Positions 1 to 6,559 of a stretch of 41,190 bases of DNA are shown piece by piece. Made by a program: the position numbers and the translations under genes. Source of the stretch: a virus. Below the pieces are notes generated by a model. It did not search any database, was not told where the DNA came from, and saw only the letters and a program-made list of their open reading frames with translations. Numbering within the stretch: the stretch's first letter is position 1; each line of letters begins with the position of its first letter. Location: positions 1-41,190 of IMG/VR virus record IMGVR_UViG_3300002460_000048; one strand, written 5' to 3'.

Positions 1-330
1 ATTAGTTCTGGAGCTTTAGGATTTAAGTCTTTTGACCAGAACTGGCCTCCTAATTCTCCTTGCCATGTTCAAGGTCATAACTACTTTGGCTTAGCTGGCT
101 GGCTCAGGCCAAAGAAATTGGTAGCCTCGAAGCCAAGACCTAAACCCGCTACCAAACCTACAACTTCAGCAGTTTATTATACAGTTAAAGGTGGGGACTC
201 TTTATCCGCAATAGCGAATCGCTTTAAAGTACCCATGTCTAAGTTAATTACTTTAAACAAGGCAAGATACCCTACCATTGTTAAGAATCCTGGTTTGATT
301 CAAATAGGTTGGAAATTCAGGATCAAATAA
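1..330 (+). CDS. endolysin, C-terminal part with LysM domain (5' truncated)
   Basis: The frame is open from base 1, so the start lies outside the window. About 38 visible residues end a probable catalytic domain (SPCHVQGHNYFGLAGWL). A Lys/Pro/Thr linker follows, then a LysM repeat of about 50 residues (YYTVKGGDSLSAIANRFKVP through WKFRIK) ending at the stop. LysM binds N-acetylglucosamine-containing peptidoglycan, and the protein stands directly before a holin-like gene, so a cell-wall hydrolase acting at lysis is the natural reading. Too little of the catalytic domain is present to name the bond it cuts. The LysM part is certain; the endolysin role is inferred. Confidence 0.7.
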   Translation: MSSGALGFKSFDQNWPPNSPCHVQGHNYFGLAGWLRPKKLVASKPRPKPATKPTTSAVYYTVKGGDSLSAIANRFKVPMSKLITLNKARYPTIVKNPGLIQIGWKFRIK

Positions 331-331
331 G

Positions 332-445
332 ATGGCAAAATACCCAGGGTTTAGAAAGTTAATGAGACCATTTCGCCGACTAAAGAGGAAATATAATCCT
401 AACAAAGCATTAAATCTATTTATCAGGAAAGGAGGTGTTAAATAA
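332..445 (+). CDS. small basic protein, 37 aa, in lysis cassette
   Basis: An ATG one base after the endolysin stop opens a 37-residue frame, MAKYPGFRKLMRPFRRL to KGGVK. Arg and Lys make up about a third of it. Its stop TAA directly abuts the next ATG at 446, and the ribosome binding site AAAGGAGGTG of the next gene lies inside its last codons, so the two are translationally linked. I recognise no family. Position suggests a lysis accessory peptide or simply a coupling ORF. Confidence 0.5.
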   Translation: MAKYPGFRKLMRPFRRLKRKYNPNKALNLFIRKGGVK

Positions 446-661
446 ATGGACCCACTAGTAACAGGAGCAATTATAGCCGTGACAGAAGCAATTAAAAGGG
501 CTTTACCAGGTAAAATTGAAGGTCTTGTAACTATAGTTGTAGCTGCAGTTCTTGGTATTCTTTATGCGGTATACCAAAGTGGCGATGTAGTTCAAGGTGC
601 TCTAAATGGTTTATTGGCCGCAGGTATAATCACTACAGCTAAAGCTATCTCAAGTAAGTAG
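446..661 (+). CDS. putative holin (two-TM small membrane protein)
   Basis: 71 residues with two hydrophobic segments, roughly residues 25-44 (LVTIVVAAVLGILYAVY) and 51-66 (ALNGLLAAGIITTAKA), separated by a short polar turn. Size, two membrane helices and a place directly after the endolysin fit a class II-type holin that opens the inner membrane for lysis. A strong Shine-Dalgarno AAAGGAGGTG at 427-436 fixes the start. No specific holin family is recognised, so the role rests on topology and context. Confidence 0.6.
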   Translation: MDPLVTGAIIAVTEAIKRALPGKIEGLVTIVVAAVLGILYAVYQSGDVVQGALNGLLAAGIITTAKAISSK

Positions 662-666
662 GACTC

Positions 667-675
667 TGTTATACT
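667..675 (+). promoter_or_regulatory. extended -10 promoter, near-leaderless start for 685
   Basis: TGTTATACT has the TGN extension and TATACT hexamer at 670-675. The ATG of the adaptor gene is 9 nt further on and no ribosome binding site is present. An ATG at 680 is closed after four codons. Confidence 0.6.
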
Positions 676-684
676 AGAGATGGT

Positions 685-1893
685 ATGGCTTTGAGAATCC
701 GTGTGAAAAATCCTGACATTAGTCAGGAAGAAATTACTAATGTTTCCTCGGACTATTCTAGTGGAACTACACTAACTGTTCAAAGCAACGATGATATTGC
801 TGCTAATGATTACCTAGTGGTAGGCAACCCTGGTGAAGAAGGAGCTGAACTAGGCAGAGTGTCCTCAATAACTGGCAACACTACAGTTACCTTAAATGCA
901 ACTTTGAAATTCTCTCACGCTACAGGTACTCCAATCTTCCGCAGTTTATATAATCAGATAGCCGTTGAGAGAAAACCCTCCGCAGGAGCATACGCTTTAA
1001 TAGTTGAAGGTAACATAGAAATAGACTTTGATGCCCCAGATGGTTTTACTATTGTAAGTGTGGCGGCAGGAGCCACTACCGACACTTACAAGTGGCGATT
1101 CTACAACGTAGCCTCTGGCTCTTACTCTACTTACTCAGATGAGCTGGCTGGTACAGGACTTACCAGAAACAGCGTAGGCTACATGATTTCGGAGTTTAGG
1201 GTTCTCGCCTCTGTTCCAGACCATCAATCTTTACCTGATGAACAGATAATTAAATGGTTTAATGATTGTCATGATAGGATAGAAGCCAACAATGACAGGT
1301 GGTGGTTTCTTTTAACTGAAACGGACAACTCCACTACTGCTTCCGACTACACCTATGGACTTCCCTCTGACTTTGCCAGAATGGAGGCAGTAATTTTTAA
1401 TGATGGAGATATTACTTTCAGGCTTCACTACGTTCCTTTAGCTGAGTTTGACCAACTGAGAATTGATAACAGTTTTCCAGACGATGACACTTTGACTTAC
1501 TGGACACTTTTGCCACCTGATTCTACCAACACTAAAGGATACGTTGGAGTATTTCCTACACCAGAGACAGCCAGTCTTACCCTAACTTTCCGTTACTACA
1601 AAGAGATGGCGGTGCTGGATAGCTTTGGTGATACTTCCCTAGTACCATTCCCAGAAGTGGTAATTAACTACGCTCTGTGGAGATATTACCAGAGCAGAGA
1701 AAACGTGGAACAGCAGACTGTGTATAAGACTTACTACCTTGAAGGTATAGACATGATTAAAAGGATGCAAAGACGTGAGGTTGGAGAAAGTGCCACTATC
1801 AAGAGGTGGCTAGGACACAGAGGTAGAAGTAAATTGTTTGGAGCAAGGGTAGGGTTGTACTCAGACACATTACGAGAGAATTTCTGGAATTAA
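685..1893 (+). CDS. head-tail adaptor/connector-like virion protein
   Basis: 402 residues. The first ~150 are a Ser/Thr/Gly-rich beta-type region. From about residue 165 on the protein looks like a phage head-completion/adaptor protein (P22 gp4-type or T7 gp11-type position): YGLPSDFARMEAVIF, a middle with GYVGVFPTPE, and a helical C-terminus rich in Tyr, Arg and Glu. Such proteins form the ring between portal and tail. It directly precedes the gp10-like gene with a 3-nt gap, and its own promoter is at 667-675. The adaptor call comes from general sequence character and gene order. The function of the N-terminal domain is unknown. Confidence 0.6.
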   Translation: MALRIRVKNPDISQEEITNVSSDYSSGTTLTVQSNDDIAANDYLVVGNPGEEGAELGRVSSITGNTTVTLNATLKFSHATGTPIFRSLYNQIAVERKPSAGAYALIVEGNIEIDFDAPDGFTIVSVAAGATTDTYKWRFYNVASGSYSTYSDELAGTGLTRNSVGYMISEFRVLASVPDHQSLPDEQIIKWFNDCHDRIEANNDRWWFLLTETDNSTTASDYTYGLPSDFARMEAVIFNDGDITFRLHYVPLAEFDQLRIDNSFPDDDTLTYWTLLPPDSTNTKGYVGVFPTPETASLTLTFRYYKEMAVLDSFGDTSLVPFPEVVINYALWRYYQSRENVEQQTVYKTYYLEGIDMIKRMQRREVGESATIKRWLGHRGRSKLFGARVGLYSDTLRENFWN

Positions 1894-1896
1894 ACT

Positions 1897-2157
1897 ATGG
1901 CTGAAAAACCATTTCCCATCTTCGATTTTAGTCGAGGCATACAAAGAAAGACGAGTAAGTTTTTGCAAGAGGATAATCAAGTTTCATTAGCCATTAACGC
2001 TGATTTTAGCCGTATTGGGGCGGTGCAAAAGCAAAAAGGTTACTCGCAAAAAGGTAATGATGTCCCGACAGCAGGGGCCACTAGTACCACCTCTACTTCT
2101 ACATCCACCTCAACTTCCAGTACTACCACGAGCAGTTCCTCCACAACCACTCCTTAA
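1897..2157 (+). CDS. N-terminal part of a split gp10-like tail protein with Ser/Thr-rich tail
   Basis: 86 residues. Residues 1-55 (FPIFDFSRGIQRKTSKFL, then NADFSRIGAVQKQKGYSQKG) match the opening of P22 gp10-like packaged-DNA stabilisation/tail proteins, which normally run on for several hundred residues. Here the frame enters a Ser/Thr-only tract from about residue 62, ends in TTTP and stops at a double TAA TAA. The rest of the expected protein follows in another frame at 2175 with its own promoter. The mucin-like tail resembles the tail of the gene at 24924. It starts 3 nt after the adaptor stop at TAAACTATG without a ribosome binding site. Confidence 0.65.
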   Translation: MAEKPFPIFDFSRGIQRKTSKFLQEDNQVSLAINADFSRIGAVQKQKGYSQKGNDVPTAGATSTTSTSTSTSTSSTTTSSSSTTTP

Positions 2158-2162
2158 TAAGT

Positions 2163-2168
2163 TATACT
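2163..2168 (+). promoter_or_regulatory. -10 promoter element for leaderless gene 2175
   Basis: TATACT lies exactly 6 nt before the ATG at 2175, directly after the double stop of the upstream half-gene. Transcription would begin at the A of the ATG. No ribosome binding site is present. Confidence 0.55.
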
Positions 2169-2174
2169 TAGAGT

Positions 2175-3668
2175 ATGGCAGGCATATTTGGACTTGGGAG
2201 TTTGGACACGAGCGGTGGAACAGAGAAGTTAGTAGCCCTTAAAGACAGGCATTTTTGGGTCTGGAATTCTTCTAATAGTAACTGGGAACTTCAGACTGGA
2301 GCAGGTAAATATTTAACTGCTTCTACAGTAACTTACCATGAGGAGTTTCTTGACCATCAATTCTGGGTAAATGGTGTGGATGGCAACCGAACTTACAATG
2401 GCAGTTCTTGGTCGGCTACTACAAACATCTCTGATTCCCCTATTGGTACATACATCAAGCTGTTTGACGTCAGACTTTACTTGGGTAACCTCCAGCTACA
2501 AGTTCCAAACAATGCTAACTTGTCTTTTGCTTCAAGAATTTGGTACTCCAATCTACCCGAACAAGACGCTAACGGCAACTGGAGAATATCCTGGGATTAT
2601 GAAGCTGGTAGGGATTTGGTATCAGATGGAACTAACGATGTAACTTCGGCTAGTGCTACTTTTGTTACTAATGGTATCCAAGTTGGCGATCCTTTATACA
2701 TTATCAGCGGGGCTAACACAGGAAAGTATAGAGTTAGAGCAGTGGTAGACGAGACTAGCCTTACTTTGACTGAGGATGTAACTACTTTAACTGGACAGAA
2801 GTATTGGGTTGGCGGTAACTGGTTGGATTTGGATTTTGATGATGGCGATGTAATCACAGGTTTGAGTGAAAACTTTAGCAGACTCTTAATATTTAAACAA
2901 AATTCACTTCATGTTTGGGACGGGCGAGGATCGGATAAAATTAAAGGAGTTCCAGGAACAACCTCTCAACGCTCTGTGGCTTCCGTGAGGGACGCTACTT
3001 ACTATTTCCACCCTACAGGTATCTGGAGATTTAATGGTGTTACAGCCGAACTTATTAGCGAGCCAATTTGGGATGTGATTGAAGCTATATCTAGTTCCAA
3101 CTACGCTAATGTAGTTGCCTGGACTGATAACGCAAGGTTTGTAAAGTTCTACGTTGGCAATACTTCCGCTAACCTAGCGACTGACCTTCCTGCCATAACT
3201 AATTGTGTACTTGTGTACGATCTTACCTTAGATGCTTGGTCTTTGATGAGCCTAGCCCACACAGTTTCGGTTACTGCTCCCTGGATCGAAAGCTCGGCTC
3301 ATAAAATATACGCAGGCTTCTCAGACGGCCATGTCTACCAGCTTGAAACAGGAAATAGTTTTGACGGGACAGATATACCTTTTAGGTTAAGAACTAAAAC
3401 TTATTATCCTGTAGCCCCTCAGGTTACTATCAACGGCACGAGAATTGAGGAGTTTGCCAACGCAGGTCAAAACTTACAGATAGGCTACCGAAGAATTAAA
3501 CAACCTTACCCAGATGATAAAGAGTTTCGTCCTATTGGCGGTGCCTTTTCAGTAGCAGAGAGAGAGTTTAGAGGGTTGCAGTTTGAGATGACTGAGAGTT
3601 CTTCTAACCCTAGCTTTCTTTTAGAAGGTCTTACTGTATATTATGACGGAGCAAAGATTGAGCGATGA
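2175..3668 (+). CDS. gp10-like tail / packaged-DNA stabilisation protein, main part
   Basis: 497 residues, beginning MAGIFGLGSLDTSGGTEKLV, which is the point where gp10-like proteins continue after the GAVQKQKGY segment. The body has repeated Trp/Tyr-rich beta blades (FWVNGVDGNRTYNGSSW, RLLIFKQNSLHVWDG, YYFHPTGIWRFNG), typical of the phage tail hub/stabilisation family that closes the portal channel. The start is leaderless. The reading frame has a TAG immediately upstream of the ATG, so it cannot be fused to the 1897 gene by read-through. It overlaps the next gene by four bases (ATGA). Confidence 0.7.
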   Translation: MAGIFGLGSLDTSGGTEKLVALKDRHFWVWNSSNSNWELQTGAGKYLTASTVTYHEEFLDHQFWVNGVDGNRTYNGSSWSATTNISDSPIGTYIKLFDVRLYLGNLQLQVPNNANLSFASRIWYSNLPEQDANGNWRISWDYEAGRDLVSDGTNDVTSASATFVTNGIQVGDPLYIISGANTGKYRVRAVVDETSLTLTEDVTTLTGQKYWVGGNWLDLDFDDGDVITGLSENFSRLLIFKQNSLHVWDGRGSDKIKGVPGTTSQRSVASVRDATYYFHPTGIWRFNGVTAELISEPIWDVIEAISSSNYANVVAWTDNARFVKFYVGNTSANLATDLPAITNCVLVYDLTLDAWSLMSLAHTVSVTAPWIESSAHKIYAGFSDGHVYQLETGNSFDGTDIPFRLRTKTYYPVAPQVTINGTRIEEFANAGQNLQIGYRRIKQPYPDDKEFRPIGGAFSVAEREFRGLQFEMTESSSNPSFLLEGLTVYYDGAKIER

Positions 3669-4198
3669 GCATACTAACTGAAGATGAGATAGAGATAATA
3701 ACCCAGAATAAGGTTACTTATAAAGACAAGGGTTTTAGTAATTCTCTGCACCGATATTTTCCTGAACCTTACAGGTCTCCAGATGAGTTAGGTACAACGA
3801 ATACAAATGTTGGCAGGAAGATACCAGTCGTAAGATTTGATCCTAGAGAATTTATTGAAAAGTCTGATGTGGCTATTGTATCTTTTACTCTGCCTGCTAA
3901 CCTTCGGGCTACAATTACGATGAGGTTGGATTTAAAGTTTGAAGGTTTGACTATTGCGATCCCTCGCTGGTCTATTTACTCTTCAGTAGCAGGGGTAGAA
4001 ACTGAGATAACCGCTCCGCCGTTAGGTTTAGACTATACAATCTTTCCTACTGCACAGAATTATGAAGCCACTAAGGATTTAGACAATACGCATATATTAA
4101 AGGTAGGAGTTAGAGAAGATATTGGTTCAGACCAGGACTTTGTTTTCAGGGGAGAGTGGGTGTTCATTGGAGACTTAGTTGGAGGTGGGGCTGCATGA
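3665..4198 (+). CDS. hypothetical virion protein, 177 aa
   Basis: Starts on the ATGA overlap with the gp10-like gene and ends on an ATGA overlap with the next, so it is translated as part of the tail operon. Residues 55-177 are hydrophobic/beta-rich (VAIVSFTLPANLRATITMRL, FVFRGEWVFIGDLVGGGA) with no recognised motif. Context argues for a small tail or appendage component. Confidence 0.5.
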   Translation: MSILTEDEIEIITQNKVTYKDKGFSNSLHRYFPEPYRSPDELGTTNTNVGRKIPVVRFDPREFIEKSDVAIVSFTLPANLRATITMRLDLKFEGLTIAIPRWSIYSSVAGVETEITAPPLGLDYTIFPTAQNYEATKDLDNTHILKVGVREDIGSDQDFVFRGEWVFIGDLVGGGAA

Positions 4199-4371
4199 AA
4201 AGAGTAATCATAAATAAAAAGACAGGTGAATACTTGGGGGAAATAAAAACTGGCGGGGGTAATCAGTTAGACATTGTAATTGAGGATCAAAGCGGTAAAG
4301 ATATAATCAGCCAGATAATCAAAGCTGATGAAGCGGAATACAAAAAATTAAAGAAAAGCAAACAGAAGTGA
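4195..4371 (+). CDS. hypothetical small protein, 58 aa
   Basis: The ATG at 4195 overlaps the previous stop as ATGA. The product begins MKRVIINKKTGEYLGEI and ends in a Lys-rich tail KKLKKSKQK. No family recognised. It is the last gene of the tail operon before the inverted DUF559 gene. Confidence 0.45.
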   Translation: MKRVIINKKTGEYLGEIKTGGGNQLDIVIEDQSGKDIISQIIKADEAEYKKLKKSKQK

Positions 4372-4398
4372 GTTATAAGGAATCATAGTTCGCCGTTT

Positions 4399-4728
4399 TC
4401 ATATAAAAGTTTTTATTGTGGTGATTACTTGTTCTATATCATTATAAACTTCTTTATTTTCAAATCTAATTATAGTGATATTCCTGAATCTTTTTAATAG
4501 TTGGTCTCGCCATTTATCATAATTTTTATTATGACCCCTACCATCTAATTCAATTCCTAATAGTTTCTGGGGACAATAAAAATCTAAAATAAAGTAAACT
4601 TTTGGACTTTGCCGACGAAATTTTACTCCTAATTGTTTTCTACGAATTCTATCCCATAAAATCTTTTCGGCTTTTGTTGCATTTCTACGAAGACTACGTG
4701 ATCTTAATTTTTTTGTCTCCTTATCCAT
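4399..4728 (-). CDS. DUF559 domain nuclease-like protein (Vsr/PD-(D/E)XK type)
   Basis: 109 residues on the strand opposite to all neighbours. It has the standard DUF559 order: RSLRRNATKAEKILWDRIR, then GVKFRRQSPKVYFILDFYCP, then LGIELDGRGHNKNYDKWRD and a closing basic strand ITIIRFENKEVYNDIEQV. The Asp of ILDFYCP and Glu of GIELDG are the presumed metal ligands. The family is related to very-short-patch-repair endonucleases and is often carried by mobile genes. Inverted position between two structural genes and AT-rich sequence suggest an inserted free-standing nuclease gene. Confidence 0.8.
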   Translation of the reverse strand: MDKETKKLRSRSLRRNATKAEKILWDRIRRKQLGVKFRRQSPKVYFILDFYCPQKLLGIELDGRGHNKNYDKWRDQLLKRFRNITIIRFENKEVYNDIEQVITTIKTFI

Positions 4729-4766
4729 ACTATTTTAGTTTGTCAAGTGGGTTTTGGTTTGTCAAG

Positions 4767-4776
4767 GTGTTATACT
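4767..4776 (+). promoter_or_regulatory. extended -10 promoter for leaderless gene 4783
   Basis: GTGTTATACT ends 6 nt before ATG 4783. It supports that ATG over an in-frame ATG at 4747, which lies upstream of the promoter. Confidence 0.6.
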
Positions 4777-4782
4777 TTAAGC

Positions 4783-5670
4783 ATGGCCACAGTCTTAGGC
4801 GGTGGGAAAATACGAATAGATAAAGGTGATACTCTCTGGGGGTTAGCAGAACGATTCCTAGGTTCAGGTGCTAGGTGGAAGGAACTCGGCTATGGAGGCA
4901 ATCCTAATACTATTCCAATCGGTACGGTTATTACACTACCTAGTGCTAAGAAAACTTCCTCTAAGAAAAAAGCAAAGGCCAAACCTGCTACTTCTGTTGG
5001 TGAAGCCGCCGCCAACCAACTGATAGCCGCTAATAAAAAGCTGTTTCAGGAACAGATTTCTTTGTACAAAAAACTATTTGTTAACGATCCTATGGCCATA
5101 GATAAAGGTATGACTGAGCGAGCGTTAACTACCGCAAGAGAGAAACTTAACCCAGAATATGAAAGGGCATTGGGACAATTCACCCAAGATGTAGGGATTA
5201 AGTTAGGTTCTTTAGAGGATAGTAGGAGATTGCTAGAAGATTTAGGTGGGGCTACTGAAGGTGTGGCAGGAGCAAGCAGACGTGAATACGACAGGGCTAT
5301 CAACGCTGCTAAAGAAGGGCTTGCGGCGGCTGGTACTTATTTTGGCGGGACAAGAGGATTAGGAGTGGCAGAAGGTGAGAGGCAAGCTCAACTGGAACAA
5401 GCGGGAACAGGTATAAGTAGACAATTTGAGGAGTTTGGTAGAGCTAGAGAAGAGGGTGTTGCGGCTCAAGCAGGCAGAGACATAACCAAGACTTTAGGCC
5501 AGGAAGGTTTCTTAAAGTCTTTAACTTCCTTTGGACGCAACCTGCCTAAAACTCAAGCAGAATTTCAATCAGGGTTTGGTAACTTAATTAATACATTCTT
5601 ACCAGCTTTGCAGGGTGGTGGAGTAGAGTTACCGCAACCATTTAAGTTTAGCGGTAACATAGGATTATAA
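4783..5670 (+). CDS. LysM-containing internal/ejected virion protein
   Basis: 295 residues. Residues 8-50 form a LysM domain (IRIDKGDTLWGLAERFLGSG, ending IPIGTVITLP), followed by a Lys/Ala linker (KKTSSKKKAKAKPATS). The rest is a helical, Ala/Gln/Glu-rich body with no Cys, ending in a Gly/Phe-rich stretch. It is the first of three consecutive alanine/glycine-rich proteins after the tail genes, the place of internal ejection proteins in T7/P22-like phages. LysM would hold it on peptidoglycan during DNA entry. The start is set by the promoter 6 nt upstream. Confidence 0.6.
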   Translation: MATVLGGGKIRIDKGDTLWGLAERFLGSGARWKELGYGGNPNTIPIGTVITLPSAKKTSSKKKAKAKPATSVGEAAANQLIAANKKLFQEQISLYKKLFVNDPMAIDKGMTERALTTAREKLNPEYERALGQFTQDVGIKLGSLEDSRRLLEDLGGATEGVAGASRREYDRAINAAKEGLAAAGTYFGGTRGLGVAEGERQAQLEQAGTGISRQFEEFGRAREEGVAAQAGRDITKTLGQEGFLKSLTSFGRNLPKTQAEFQSGFGNLINTFLPALQGGGVELPQPFKFSGNIGL

Positions 5671-5672
5671 GG

Positions 5673-5690
5673 TATAATACATAGAGGAGG
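5673..5690 (+). promoter_or_regulatory. TATAAT element plus ribosome binding site before 5714 gene
   Basis: TATAAT at 5673-5678 is followed by the strong Shine-Dalgarno GAGGAGG at 5684-5690. No ATG, GTG or TTG occurs at normal spacing in the gene's frame. The codon at normal spacing is ACG at 5699. Confidence 0.5.
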
Positions 5691-5713
5691 ATATTTTTAC
5701 GCCAACAGAAGGA

Positions 5714-6556
5714 TTGCCAAGTGATGTAATACAGGCTAGAGAAGCCGCAGGAAGAGCCGCAGGAAAGGCGGGGGAGTTCTCTAGTGCTTTACCTACCATT
5801 GGTGACGTGCTTCGCCAAAAGGTAACTAAAGCTTTCAATGAAAATAAGGATATAATTAATCAGTTTGGACAATCAACTACCGCTTTGGCGAACGCTCCTT
5901 TTGAATCCTTTGGTTTGTTTGAAGGTGTAGAGAATCCATTTGCCAGAGAGAGGCTGCAATCACAGTTTGTGACTACTCAAGCCTTGCCAGCTATCACTCA
6001 AGGTATGCAGCTTGGACAGAGGATTGGAAGCATAGCTGATATTGTGGGACAAGGTACTAATCTCTTTCAAGCCCAAGCACAGGCATCTCTCACAGCGGCA
6101 GAGCAAGCCCGTCAAAGATACCAGGACTTGTTTAATGAGTTCACCACTATGCAACAGTTAGCTGCAGCAAGACAACAAGCGGCAGCGGCAGCTCAAGCTA
6201 GTAGTCCCTTAGATATTATATCTGCCCTATTAGGAGGAGGGGAAGCAGGTGGTGGTAAGCCCCCCAATTTAGACGTAACCAGTGCCTTCAAAAAAATAGT
6301 TCAAGCTACAGGGGGTAACTACAATCAAATAGTAAAAGCTATCAACCAGCTACAAGGATTAAATAAAAAAGAAAAGACTAACTTACTTGATAGGGCAAGG
6401 TTAGCTTACGGGCCAACTAAAGAAGGAAGTAAATCATCTTCCTTTGCACCAAGTACAGGTGTACAAGCTAGTCTTTTAAGCCCTCTTAAAATGTTAGGTC
6501 AATTAGGTCAGGGAGCGTCCAGTTTGTGGGATAAAACACTTGGATCGTTTTTTTAA
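5714..6556 (+). CDS. putative internal virion protein, 280 aa
   Basis: Ala/Gln/Gly-rich helical protein (QAQAQASLTAAEQARQRYQD, QQAAAAAQAS) without recognised domains, between two similar proteins. Probably one of a set of internal virion or ejection proteins. The first common start codon is TTG at 5714, but the Shine-Dalgarno at 5684-5690 is 23 nt away from it. The frame stays open upstream to ACG 5699 (residues PTEGL would be added) and ATT 5693. The true start is therefore uncertain and could be the ACG at 8 nt spacing. Confidence 0.55.
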   Translation: MPSDVIQAREAAGRAAGKAGEFSSALPTIGDVLRQKVTKAFNENKDIINQFGQSTTALANAPFESFGLFEGVENPFARERLQSQFVTTQALPAITQGMQLGQRIGSIADIVGQGTNLFQAQAQASLTAAEQARQRYQDLFNEFTTMQQLAAARQQAAAAAQASSPLDIISALLGGGEAGGGKPPNLDVTSAFKKIVQATGGNYNQIVKAINQLQGLNKKEKTNLLDRARLAYGPTKEGSKSSSFAPSTGVQASLLSPLKMLGQLGQGASSLWDKTLGSFF

Positions 6557-6559
6557 ACT

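Noticed and set aside
2015-2242. Open frame across the Ser/Thr tract into the 2175 gene
   Set aside because: Pro/Leu/Arg-rich translation of low-complexity DNA in the wrong frame, and it joins neither half of the gp10-like protein.
1897-2250. Programmed frameshift or read-through joining the two gp10-like halves
   Set aside because: Double TAA at the end of the first frame and TAG directly before the second ATG in its frame; a promoter element sits at leaderless spacing.
4747-4782. Longer start for the LysM virion protein
   Set aside because: The upstream ATG lies before the promoter element; ATG 4783 is exactly 6 nt after it and begins a normal LysM lead-in.
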